Shown here: piece after piece, positions 13,013-24,047 of the stretch | Position numbering within the stretch: position 1 is the first letter of the stretch | Layout of the letters: every line of letters begins with the position of its first letter | DNA from: Solenopsis invicta | Taxonomy: Eukaryota > Arthropoda > Insecta > Hymenoptera > Formicidae | DNA: 64,000 nucleotides | NCBI RefSeq assembly: GCF_016802725.1 | Contig: NC_052675.1 | Coordinates: 8,755,622-8,819,621, forward strand | Reading direction: 5' to 3' | The notes under the pieces: generated by a model | What the model was told of the DNA's origin: nothing | Databases searched by the model: none | What the model saw: the letters and a program-made list of their open reading frames with translations, nothing else | Position numbers and translations under genes: made by a program

Positions 13013-14236
13013 GGGGGGATTCTAGTGTAACGGGTCAAAAAAATCGAATTTTTTTTTTTGCATAAATTAAAAGTATAACATCTTAAAAATACGCTCCTAC
13101 AGTTTTAAAGTGGAATTCGCAAAAATAAAGAAGTTATAGCTCTGTTTAGTGAGACGCGTCAGAGTTCCAAACAGCAGGCAGTCGACCGATAGGTACAAGA
13201 GCCTAACGGATCGATATTTAGGGTAGGCTATTGTTATGTTTGAAGATCTGTCCAAAGATGAATTATTACAAAGATGTTTAGGTGGGTACACTTAAAATTG
13301 TAACGAAAGTTTTAACGCATGCATTTGGCGTCTAGCTCCGAAACATCTCCACTGTGGTTCGAAGACTATAGAAATTGCTGCTTATCTGGCTATCGCAATA
13401 TTTAATGAAGGTTTTTTCCAATATTAAAAATGATGGAAACAATGGGCATTATTATTGGACAACAGAGCAAAACATTTGCCGAATATCATAATGACAAGCG
13501 ACTATTGAATGCACACCGGCGTAGCTTAGAAAGCACTAAAGAGGCTCGTACAGCCAGAAGAATGGAGAAAACGGTATTACAAGACTTTTTTGAAGAAGAA
13601 GAAGGTTTAATGTATGGGGCCGGAATAGCAGAATAAACGTTCAAGTCGATTTTTCAGCGGTAAGTATCGTGAAACTTTATCTAAAACTTTAAACGCGTTT
13701 TTCTCAAAATCATGTTTTTCAAGTTGGCGGGCGTGATAACTTGAGAACTAATAAACCGATCAACTTTGGTCAAGTTTTGTTTAATTCGTTATAAATTTCT
13801 TTAGGTACTATACCTATCATTTTATTTTTATTGCACTTATTTATAACATTTTTTTATCCATATATATGATCAAATTTATATTAAAAATAAAAACATTTTT
13901 TTTAAAACGCTACAACTTTTTTAATTTATTATTTTTTCTTTGTTAGGGAGGTATAATACCAGCGGAAAATATCTAACTTTAAGAAAATATTTCGCTTTTT
14001 GCTTTCAGATAACCGGGAGGAACATTACAACGCCCGCCAATGGACGGGAAATTTCAGAGAGGGGTCCAGATTATTTATTATATATTGAAATTAAATAATG
14101 CAAACTGAAAATAATTAAAATTTTTTGATACCGTAAGAAGGTCTCTTTTTATCCCAAAAAGTTTTATTTGGCTATCATTAATAGTTTTCTAGAAAAAAAT
14201 CGCTTATTTTTTGGCCTGTTACACTAGAATCCCCCC
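13013..14236 (+). mobile_element. Decayed TTAA-targeting DNA transposon (Kolobok-like), 1.22 kb
   Basis: Flanked by TTAA on both sides (13009-13012 and 14237-14240), with inverted termini GGGGGGATTCTAGTGTAAC that match over about 30 bp. The plus-strand interior retains a transposase fragment (see next entry). TTAA duplication occurs in piggyBac and Kolobok superfamilies; purine-first ends and the transposase remnant fit Kolobok better. The copy is internally shortened and cannot be autonomous. Confidence 0.75.
13232..13636 (+). pseudogene. Transposase C-terminal remnant inside the TTAA element
   Basis: In one frame: EDLSKDELLQRC, LGGYT, an in-frame TAA, then NCNESFNACIWRLAPKHLHC, followed by a stretch with EIAAYLAIAIFNEGF and a tail ending FFEEEEGLMYGAGIAE and TAA at 13634-13636. 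The NESFN...WR.APKH pattern and the acidic YGxGIA tail recur, to my recollection, in transposase-like proteins expanded in ants and other animals, variously called Kolobok or Mutator-like. The stop sits where related copies seem to have Gln. The open part alone (13430-13636) starts at an internal Met. Confidence 0.6.
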
Positions 14237-14882
14237 TTAATCGAAATCACTGAAAGACAGTGAATAATTATCGATGATCACGGTACAGCACAATCAGAGT
14301 AAAATTTCACTGCTTCGGATTTAAATTATGCCATGCATTTGCTGGAATTTATTTCCTCTGGAAGTGAATCGTGAAAATGGAAGAGACAGATGCGGAGATC
14401 GATACGGAAGACTCAGACATGTCTCACGCTCGTGCAAATTGTTTAACCTTGCAGAAAATTATCAGCGTGGACGTGCAATGCAACCAATGAGTGGCGCGCA
14501 CTCGCGCCACCGATAACGCGACGCTAATTGTCACGCTGGCCTTTAACTCGTTTTGCCGCTAGCGTGACAGGTCACACAATCCGTCTGGTATCTTTAGCCA
14601 ATGTGAAATTCAGCGGCATTATCGTGCGAAAGCTGTTACGGCGAGATACGCCAGATATTGATGAGGAAATGTTGAAAAATAGAATGGTCTCTTACGACCG
14701 ATATGGAGCAATATGCAATAAAGTTGAGTCACGTAATTTCCAACGCAAATTGGATCTTTTTTTCTGAGAATTCCTAGATGATGCAATCCCCCGAGTTACT
14801 CAAAAACTAATTATCACTAAGATTGAGGATTGAAAGTGTTTAAAAAAGGAATACGTTATCTCTGGAAGCAGGAAGTTACATA

Positions 14883-15086
14883 TACAGTAACTGCTAAACG
14901 TTTCCAGAGAGTAACTTTGCATTGTGTTGCTCACATACAGAATCTTTACGAATAAAAATCCAGTACACAATAGAATCTGATATACTTCGATCTAGCACTA
15001 CTATGTATTGAGTTCTTGTTTGTGAGGATTCTTTATTGTGAGCAATACAAAATTTTTTTGGCCGGAAACTTTTCGCAGCCACTGTA
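14883..15086. mobile_element. Palindromic MITE copy 1 (TACAGTRRCTGC ends)
   Basis: 204 bp element whose two ends are inverse of each other (TACAGTAACTGC... and ...GCAGCCACTGTA), with an inverted TTTGYATTGTGTTGCTCACA-like block inside. A second copy in the same orientation lies at 16009-16220. No coding content. Confidence 0.75.
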
Positions 15087-15089
15087 CAT

Positions 15090-16008
15090 GGGGCATTCCA
15101 CGTGAAAGAGTTCCATCTAAATATAAACTGTTTGGGACTTTTTAAATGGTAATAAAACCATGTTAGTGGACATATTGTATAAGGTTGATGATGGAAAAAA
15201 TAAGTATTATATGCCTTGCTTTAAAAATGACGCATTAAACGCTATTGTTTAAATAAAAATAAAAAAAGAATTTTTTTTTAAACATTTGTAGCTAAAATTA
15301 AAACATGTTCAGAGATATGATTCTTTTAGGATTTTTTCCGTACTTTCAGATAAAAACGTTAATTTTAGAGAGAAAAATTTGATAGCATTGACAAAATTAA
15401 TTTTTTAGTTTTAAATGAAAAAATGAACAATTATGTATCTATTTTTAAAAATCTAAAAAAATTCTATAAAATACTTCAATACATGTAGAATATTGTATCA
15501 TAAAGCAAAGTTTGGGATTGTAATGAGATCCTCTCGAAAACGAATATTTTTTCCAATACAAAATTATAATTTCAACCAAAAGTTAGATAATGTCAATTTT
15601 TATTAGCCAATTACTTAATACAACATAAATAATATATTTTTAACAAATAACCATAAAATAAAAGATGGTTGTAAAGTCTTTGCGTTTTATATTTTTTAGA
15701 CTTATTTATTTCGCAATAAAAAGACTTCACTACTATTCTTTATTTTATAGTTATTTGTTAAAAATATATTATTTACGTAGTATTAAATAATTGACCAATA
15801 AAAATTGATATTGTCTAGCTTTTGGCTGAAATTATACTTCTGTATTAGAAAAAAATATTCGTTTTCGAAAGGATCCCATTACGAAATTATTCCCAAATTT
15901 GCTTGATGATACGATATTCTACATGTATTGAAGTATTTTTAAGAATTTTTCAGATTAAAAAAAAAATGGATATAATTAGGTGGACCCTTTTCACGAATGG
16001 AATGCCCC
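15090..16008. mobile_element. Long foldback element, GGGGCATTCC termini
   Basis: Left end GGGGCATTCCACGTGAAA, right end inverse (TTCACGAATGGAATGCCCC). The right arm (about 290 bp) pairs with most of the inner left arm (15460-15690: CTTCAATACATGTAGAATAT, then CGAAAACGAATATTTTTT, then AACAAATAAC blocks). The left arm carries about 340 bp that the right arm lacks, so one arm is deleted or the other expanded. It lies exactly between the two copies of the TACAGT MITE. Confidence 0.75.
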
Positions 16009-16220
16009 AGTAGCTAAACCTTCCTGGCCAGAGAGTAACTTTGTATTGTGTTGCTCACATGCAGAATCTTTATACGAACGAAAATCCAGTACACAATAGA
16101 ATCCAATATATTCCGATCTAGTACTACTATGTATTGAGCTCTTGTTTGTGAGGATTCTTTATTGTGAGCACTACAATACAAAATTACTTTTTAACCGGAA
16201 ACTCTTCGCAGCCATTGTAT
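16009..16220. mobile_element. Palindromic MITE copy 2 (TACAGT family)
   Basis: Same family and orientation as 14883-15086, roughly 90% alike by eye (shared AACTTTGTATTGTGTTGCTC and CAGTACACAATAGAATC blocks). Its left tip begins directly at the end of the foldback element, and its first few bases are altered. Confidence 0.7.
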
Positions 16221-16424
16221 ATACGAGTTCATTCAATGATAAATGAAATATTAACCAAGTTCCGTGTATCGTTACATTTCGTATACTAAAATGCTTACTT
16301 TTAAACATTCTATGCTCTATACTCTTTCTTCAATAATACTCTTTCACCACAATCTAAGATCCCATTTTCATCAAGAAAAAGAAAAAGAGAATCAAGGTAA
16401 ATATAAGCAGACAAAGGCACTTAC

Positions 16425-16474
16425 GTCCTGCCGTTTCGCCGCACGTTATTGTCTTTGGTGTTTCCGTTGCCCAT
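16425..16474 (-). CDS. Men: Men alternative first coding exon (MGNGNTK start)
   Basis: On the minus strand an ATG at 16472-16474 opens MGNGNTKDNNVRRNGR plus two bases, then a consensus GTAAGT donor (intron starts at 16424). The two leftover bases (AC) join in frame to an acceptor inside the proximal first exon (TTCGCAG at 9848-9854, exon resumes at 9847 with G), giving ...NGRTTQSSS and then the common body from SQPDCSKSK onward. The isoform would be 606 aa. Met-Gly with Thr at position 6 and Lys at 7 fits the N-myristoylation consensus, and no mitochondrial leader is present. Assignment to Men rests on phase match, strand and lack of any other minus-strand gene between. A separate small gene is possible but unlikely. 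Confidence 0.72.
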
Positions 16475-19400
16475 CGTGACGAATCGTGAGATACCTAAGC
16501 GATTAGCTGGGTGATTCGTTAGTCGAGGTCTGTCCGGATCTCTCGTATCGATATCACGAACAATTCGTAACTCTCGCGCTTAGCTACGCGTGAACACGAT
16601 AAGGAAAGCAAGATTATTTTCTTTATTTTTAAGAGAAGAAACGCGCGCGAGCCGCCCAGCTTCTCGCACGCCGGTGAAATCGGCTGCTTCGATCAGTTCG
16701 ATCACGAGTAGATCACGAGCGTGACTGGCGGATCGCCGTCCGATCGTCAAGAAGGAGAACGTGGTGCTCACTCGTCGGGTCGTATGGCCTTCGTTCTTAG
16801 ATATCTAGATTCTCCCGTCTTCCAGGAGGAGAAAATCGGGCGAAAGAAGCGTATTTTGGAGGGGGCAACTGACGCTTCCTCTTATTTGACATTTAGATTA
16901 AAGAATCCCTTTTTCAACGATCGTCGCGACTCAATTAAACCGACGCGTCGCCCCGCGATGGTGCTGCAGAGCGTAACGACCGATCCCGATCTTTTTTCGC
17001 TGACTAACACACAACGAAAATTTCGTACTTACATGTCCGCGGTATTTTTCGCGTTGCGCACAGAGAGGAATGGCTTCACGCGACTAGAAAAGATTTCTTG
17101 TAAAAACTCAGTCGCGCTATATCGACCATCGCGTGCCGGGCTTTACCTGAAAAGATAGTTCCTCGCTCGAGTCGACGGAAACGTGAGCAAGCAACTCTTC
17201 CTGACAGCCATTCGTCATCTCACGATAGCAGCGCGTTCTCTCACAGTCTCTGCCTTGAATATTGTTATTTAATCGATAATCGTTTTTTTTTTTTTTTTGA
17301 GACAGTCTGTAATCTAATTGACGGATATATCGTGACGGAAAGCGGCAGGATTTCTATTATTTTATATAATAATGGACAATATGGTTTGCAATGTGAAAAT
17401 CTTTTTCCGAAGGAAAGCAAACGTTTCGGAATCCTTGAAAAAAAAGTTGATAAACTTGTTTCAATAAACTGATTACTGATCAGTAACTGATGATATTTTA
17501 TCAGTTAACTGACGAAATATAATCGGTTACTGATCAGTAATCAGTTTATTGAAACGAGTTTATCAACTTTTTTTTCAAGGGTGAGGCACGAATAAATTTA
17601 ACAGGTCGAGACAATTGTCTTCGCAAGCAGATGCTAAAAATTATCTAAAAATGAACACTGCGTGAAATTGTTCGGAGCATGTTTCAACAGAATTTTATAC
17701 GAATTAAATTATTGTGTAATTTAAAAAAACTTGATTCATTGGATGTTTGGTGTGTCGAAATTTAGAGCTCAGGAGTAATAACACAAGACAGATTATTTCT
17801 ATTCTCAAAGGCGTAATTAATTTCGGATGCTCGTCATTCGCTATCGGGATCAATATTATTTTATGTATTTGCATGTAAACAATAATCGTTATAAATCCAT
17901 GTATGTACAGTTGTGAAAGGAACGCGAATACCGGTATCTTCGTTGAGAGAGTTTCTTTTCTCCCGCTGCTCTAATTGTTTCTTAGTAGCAAAGTGAACGC
18001 ATGGTGAAAGTCATAATATATTATGACAATAGATCCTAGGGAGGAGAGAGCGAAACAATCGTACGTATTCCTCTTTTCACGTACAAAATCACAATTAAGT
18101 CATCTTCGTATAATTTCGTACAAAAAAATTTTTTTTTTTAAATGACACAATCAAGTTGCATCACACTTGTGTCCATTTCTTCCAATGGATTAACTAAATT
18201 TAATCTAGGTTTAAATTAGAGTAAAGTTTATATTTTTTTTAAACTGAATTTCTCACCTGGTACTATATTTTCCCCGGTAGAAAAGTTTTAATAAAGTTTT
18301 AATGAAATTTTGATTAGCTTGATATTTCGTTAAATTTGATGAAATTTAAATGAATATATCTACAACAAAAATTTAAATATTTTGCTGAGAACATATTATT
18401 TTCTGATCAGAAGTGAAAAGCAAATAATTTATTTTAATGAGAATTCAATGAAAATGTTATGAAATTTAAAAGAATTATTAATACTATTTAATGAAAAATA
18501 AGAAACTCTTATGAAAATTATAATAAATATTTTATAAAAGTGTAACTAAAAATTGCAGATAATTTTATAATGATAATTAATGACATTCTATTGAAATTAA
18601 TGAATTTTTCGTTGAAATCGAAAACGTTCAAAAATAAACATAAAATTGACAAAAATGTCATCAAAATTAACATATGGAAAAATATTTTTCCACCAGTGTT
18701 TTCCACTACAATTGAAGTTTAGACTTTTACTCACGAGTTCACTTCAGTTGACTAAACATACTGTTTGTGTTGTGTAAACGTATAAGGATTGTTTTTTGTA
18801 ACTGAACGACTTAGACTCTTCGTCTATCCTTTTTTTCTCTCCGACATCTAATTACTTATTCATTCTATTATACTCATTCCATTTCAAGTGGTAAAGAAAT
18901 ATACAGCGTATCACAAAACAGATCAAAATCTATTATGACGTCACGACATCTATGCTTCTCGTCTGCACCTTTTGAACTTTTTATCTTTCTTCTTTTTCTT
19001 TCGAACTTGCATTCCGTTTGTTTTCTATTCCTGCACTAGACTACACTGGAACGTTTCTTCTTGCTTTCACTAACTTTCAAATATATATCTATTTCATTTT
19101 AAGTGCACACTAATTCAGGGAATTCAGGAACAGAAAACAAACGGATTGTCTTCATCTTAAGTGCAAAAGGTGTAACCTAGTGCAACTCGGTGCACAACTG
19201 TAGAAAACAGTTGTATGCTACAGATGCTACATCGTGCGCGTGTCGCTCGATCATTAACGATTTATAATATACAAACAGTTTTTATGATAACCGAAAACAG
19301 ATTTTTTGCAAATTATTCTTCGAAGAGCTGCGAATACATATATAATGGCGCAAATAGGAAACGTAGTAAGTAAATTATTGTTCCCACGTGCTCGATATCA

Positions 19401-19651
19401 CGGTGACAAGTTTATAACCTAACTCGTCATTTGCGTATGATGTAACGTAATTGTAAGAATGATTGACAATTATTTAAACTGACAGTCTTGTTTAATCAGA
19501 ATTTGTTCTTTCATCTAGTAAATAATTATTAGATGATTCTTTTTTTGTTTCTGTTCTGTTTTATCTGATATTTGTCAGATATTTATAAGTTGATTCATGA
19601 GAAACATTTGTTTATGTAATGAATTAAACATTTAAGACGGCAGATCAACTA
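16475..19651. other. Divergent intergenic region between Men and PBDC1
   Basis: 16475-17250 is richer in G+C and CpG and likely holds the distal Men promoter and 5' UTR; a 145-codon plus-strand frame there (16721-17158) is unlike any family I know. Then follow a small perfect hairpin (separate entry), AT-rich sequence with many AATGAAA/TTTAATG steps at about 18230-18710, and the PBDC1 upstream region. An ATG with a GTAAG nearby at 19345 could be an untranslated leader exon; unproven. Confidence 0.5.
17433..17580. mobile_element. 148 bp near-perfect palindrome (MITE)
   Basis: CCTTGAAAAAAAAGTTGATA at the left is repeated inverted at the right end. The arms run almost to the centre and include a nested TTACTGATCAGTAA palindrome on each side. 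The near identity of the arms suggests a young insertion or gene-conversion maintenance. It lies in the Men-PBDC1 intergenic region. Confidence 0.75.
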
Positions 19652-20307
19652 ATGGCTGGTAGCAGCGTGTTATCGAGACCAGCCGAAGAATTCGAAAACG
19701 ACGTAAGTACAATGTGCAAGCGATATTTAATAATACATACTTGCGAGAAAACATTTCTCAAGTCTATTCTATTTAAAGAAATGCGTTTATTCTTTTATTC
19801 TTTATTTCTATATCAGCCATCTCTTGAAGCAATGTGGGCAATGAAGGCCATGGAACATGCAGAGGTGTATTTTAATGTAAGTTTATACAATATTGCACAC
19901 ACACATGTATAGAAATTATGAAATAAATAAATAGTATAAATGTGTTTCAGATTTTATGCTCGGTTGACCCAAAGCTTTTAAAACTCACACCTCACGATGA
20001 GCAGATTTATAAGACCTTCAAAGATACTTTTCCCAATATGAAAGTGAACAAAGTGGACGAAGACGAGTTGAAATCTCCAGAGGGGAAGATAAAGTGGAGG
20101 TTTTTCTGCGAACAATTTAAGGATGTTGTGGAGGATTACAGTTTTGGTACATTATTGAGAGCGGATTGCACTGGAGATTATTCAGAGCAAAACAGCATAC
20201 TGACAACCAGGATACAGTTTTATGCTATAGAGCTTGTGAGAAATAGAGAAGGCTTTAACGATGGCGTGCGAGAAAAATACAAACCAAAAAGGACTGTGAA
20301 AAAGTAG
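19652..20307 (+). CDS. PBDC1: PBDC1 homologue (polysaccharide biosynthesis domain-containing protein 1), 3 exons, 155 aa
   Basis: Exons 19652-19702, 19817-19876 and 19951-20307 join with GT..AG introns of 114 and 74 bp, all phase 0. The protein starts MAGSSVLSRPAEEFENDPSL, continues EAMWAMKAMEHAEVYFNILC and carries KIKWRFFCEQFKDVVEDYSF, then SFGTLLRADC and FYAIELVRNREG, the hallmark blocks of the PBDC1 (CXorf26/yeast YPL225W) family. Length is close to the conserved core. The yeast member has been reported to assist folding of the elongation factor eEF1A; the domain name is historical and does not imply sugar chemistry. The C-terminus is basic (KPKRTVKK). No clear AATAAA lies in the first few hundred bases downstream. 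Confidence 0.92.
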
Positions 20308-21840
20308 AGATATTACAGCTAGTTTATATTAATATTATTGAAAATAGATCTATAACTTTTCTATTATTTTTTTAAAGATACAATTGAATAATGTAAAAGA
20401 GATAATGTTTGTAAGATATACATCATAAAATATATGTGTAACGTAAATATGAAATTTAATTTTAATATATTTACCATGTTGATGACAGAACAAATTTAAC
20501 AATTTTTCTTAAATTTATGCAATATCGAACTGATGAAAACACATAAAAGGAGAAATGCTAGTTAGAAAAATAATCGATATAAAATGAAGATACAAGAATC
20601 GTTATGGGATAAAGAATGTTTGATTATCGATGAAGTTCGCAATGGCTTTGGAGTAACAAAAAATTTAAAAAGCGGATATATTAAGACTGCAAGTTGTTCA
20701 GAGGGTTTAGTGAAAGAATGCACGAGAGCGGCCATTTCTAGAATATATTGCTATATACACACTTTAATAACCAAAAACAAACATTACAGCAATAATATTG
20801 TTATTAATATAATATTATATGCAATAATAGAATCGTTTATCAATCGTAGTGAAAACACCGAAAACCTTGCTTCTTCTTTTACTGGAAAGAACAATGCGTA
20901 CGATTTGTCTCCCTTTTATTAATAATATTCGCAATATCAATGGCGCCCGATCGACCGCACCCGCGGATCGTAGATCTTTGAAAGGGAAAAAGAAAATTGG
21001 TATACGTTACCTCGTTTACCACACAATAAGTAATATCCAGACGCGAATGCGCGCTGTCTCGAGAGCGCGGTCGATCCGCGATTAATCGTTATCGTAGAAT
21101 AATAAATATGACAGTGCGATATCTAAAAAATCTGTCTTTTTTATGCAACTTGCACATTCAAATACAAGTGTACTCGAACAATGTACATTGTTTTATTGCC
21201 CTTGCGAACGTTAAGGGGAATAGGAGCTGCCAAATCGTCATATGGCGAGTATGATTTCTTGTTAGAATAGGATGATATGCCTTTTTCGATCTTTGCATTC
21301 TAGCGACGAGCGTGCAAAGAAGGAGACAATTTTCGAAGAAAAACCATTTTGTTTATCTTCTTTTGTCCGGCATGCAATATCGACATTTGAAATTGTTCCT
21401 CTTTTAAATGTGTCATCTAACGATTTGGCGGTTACGGATTCTCCTCGAGTCTCTATACGAGCGGTACATCTGCGACTTCTCTCCCAATCTCGCTTTCGCT
21501 CATTTTCTCTCTCTCTCTCTCTTTCTCCTTTCAAACTCTTGGTTTATTTTTTCGCGTTCGCTCTGTATCTCTGACCGCTAAAAAATATTTGAGCGTATGA
21601 AAATTACAAAATAGAGCTTTGAATCAAATCTGCTTTAGATAAGCATCTTTCATATGAGCACAATAATAATAATAATAATAAAATAAAAAATCTAGAATAT
21701 TTTATATGTGTCTGTGTGTGTGTGTATGTGTGTGTCGAAGATGTGAAATATTTTTACATAATGCAAGAGATTTATTATCTCTTTCCAGATAAGTTAATTT
21801 AAAAGATATCACATTTATATATTTCTCTCTCCATCCTTTC

Positions 21841-21842
<2 letters not shown>

Positions 21843-21873
<31 letters not shown>
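21843..21873. repeat. (CT)n microsatellite
   Basis: Uninterrupted CT dinucleotides, about 14 units, on the plus strand. Confidence 0.9.
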
Positions 21874-21879
<6 letters not shown>

Positions 21880-23827
21880 GTTTATTGTATCTCTATTGAA
21901 TGGCGCGACCAGAAAATAGAGCTTGCCGAATCTTACGTTTATTTCTTAGCGGTCGACTTGAATCACTTGTGTATGATGAATAAATTACAAGAATTACGTA
22001 TAAATATCATCGACCCTCAAACAATGCGTCAGAATCAGAATTTTAATGATCAAGTTTCCACTCTGTTCATTAATTTCTTCCGTATCGTTTGAGGGCGATT
22101 GTTTCTAGGGTGCTTGAAAAGGAAGCGTAAAATAAGACTAAAAAAGAAAAAAAAATACAATAACGTTGAGTCTAAACGCATAATCTCTATTAAAATTAAA
22201 AACTTGTACAGAGTTTACATTTAAATACTAAACGCCGCCAACTGATCTTCATCGTAACACACAGATTTTTAGCTTCCATACACAATAAATAAAATGAATA
22301 ATCAAACGATCGTACTTAATACTACATGTGATATGCACATATGGATATAGTTGGATTACTTTCTGACGATAATAGGATCGATAAAAAAATCATAGATCTT
22401 TTTTATAAAGTGTATGCGCTGTTTTTATACGTGGATAAATTCAGTTTGATGGTCCCTCAGAGTCTTATTGGTTTTATTTGAAGTCGCTATCTTTACAAAA
22501 TTAATTCTCATGGTTTCCGTAGCTTTACGCTCTTTTTTCAAACACCTTAGAGTAGATGTGAATTACATCTCTTGTTTTGAGCAAATAATTCATACTTAAT
22601 AAAGATGAATGACGCGACGGAACAACGTCGTCGTTCGGTGAAATAAATAAGTGGAGAATGGGGCAAAGTTATATTATGATCCCGTATAAAAGTCACGTTC
22701 ATGCGTGAGAAACTCATAATATCGACGGAAAATACACTTGAATGCTTTGAACACGTGTCACGACGATGGACGATCGTCGATAAAAAATAGAGGAAATTAA
22801 TGATCGTTAGCTATCCTTAACAATGACGATGTTAGCGTATTCTTCCTGACGTCTTTCCGATCGCGTATTAACTATACATTTCACGAAATTTTCTATATCG
22901 ATACAATCGCGCGACACATTCTTTAAAATCTATGGCTCCTCTACGAAATGTCTCACTGAGAGAAAATCGCAAATCGATTGCACTTTCGATTGCGCGTTAG
23001 ATTATATCGCGATATTGAAAAGAAAGGTGCATGCATATTGCATTAAGGCAAATTGCTATCTCTTTCTACGAATTAACCGATTATTATTGATCCGTCGTCT
23101 TTTTGCAACGACGACATTTCTGACAGGTAAATTTATTGAAATGGATTATATACTTTCATTTTGCAGCAATAATCTTTATTTCTTTGTTTTTTTTTCTTTT
23201 TTTTACAAAAACACTACTTGGCACAGCTAATAGTTTATATATTAAATATTTTGCATATACGAGAACAATCGACATTAATAACGAGCACGATTGTCACTCT
23301 TCTACAGCAGAATGCTCTCACATCCGAACTAATTGCAGGAAATTATCGTTATCTTAATTAATTAAGGCAACTTCAGCGTAATTAAAACTTCTTTTCTCTC
23401 AGTGCGTGTAACCGAGCGCCGAAAGTGACAACGATGCAACAGTGTGTGGAAGTAATAATAAGCCGTCAAGTGTAGGTAAGCTCTACTTTACAACAATTGT
23501 GTGTGATCGTAAGAAACTGAGAAACCTAGAAACACAAAGCGAAACACTCACGCAGTCAACGATCTCGGAAGAATTCGTCTCTTCTTCCCTTTTTTTTTTC
23601 TTCTTCTTTTCACGTTTTATACTTCTCGTTCCGCGCGCGTGATCGATAATCAATCCAACAACAACAACAGGGCATGTCGTATTTACGCGACCTATGGAGA
23701 GGTGTGATACAGTAGCAGTATTAATAATAATAAGAATCATTATAGTTATAGATCGTAGTAGTAAGTATTAGTGTTAGTAGTGTGTGATAACTGACAATAC
23801 AAATATATCTTCTAAACCTAGGATGCA

Positions 23828-23910
23828 CCGGGAGGAAGTCGGGGAGGTTCGGAGTGAGGGGGGAGGGGGTGGGGGAAGGGAAGGGAGGATGAGAAGACGA
23901 GGGAGGGTAG
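23828..23910 (-). other. C-rich tract on the mub strand (G-rich on plus)
   Basis: The plus strand shows runs GGGGAGG, GGGGGGAGGGGGTGGGGG and AAGGGAAGGGAGG within about 80 bp. On the minus strand this is a dense CCCUCCC/CCCCC series, the kind of ligand bound by poly(C)-binding KH proteins; on plus it could form a G-quadruplex. It lies 13 kb downstream of the last mub exon, so whether it is transcribed with mub is unknown. Confidence 0.5.
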
Positions 23911-24012
23911 TCCCGGGTTAAGAATCGCGAGGACAAGGGTCGAGGGATCCGAAAGCTAGTTTTCCAGAATCCTCGGGCTATACTCTAGAGGCGGAGTGCC
24001 CCGATTAACGAT

Positions 24013-24013
<1 letters not shown>

Positions 24014-24044
<31 letters not shown>
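24014..24044. repeat. (CT)n microsatellite
   Basis: About 15 uninterrupted CT units on the plus strand. Confidence 0.9.

Positions 24045-24047
<3 letters not shown>

Larger units (their letters stand above)
9934..16424 (-). other. First intron of the long Men isoform; transposon nest
   Basis: Contains the proximal promoter of the leader isoform (just above 9933) and then at least six palindromic or terminal-inverted-repeat elements listed separately (10306, 11119, 12490, 13013, 14883, 15090, 16009). The remainder is AT-rich unique sequence. Open frames at 11685-11906 and 14328-14767 have no recognisable similarity. Confidence 0.65.

Noticed and set aside
16721..17158. 145-codon plus-strand frame near the Men distal promoter
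   Set aside because: Lies in CpG-rich promoter-like DNA with no homology that I can name.
20584..20922. 112-codon frame after PBDC1 as a gene
   Set aside because: AT-rich, no family recognised, no splice context; probably PBDC1 downstream sequence.
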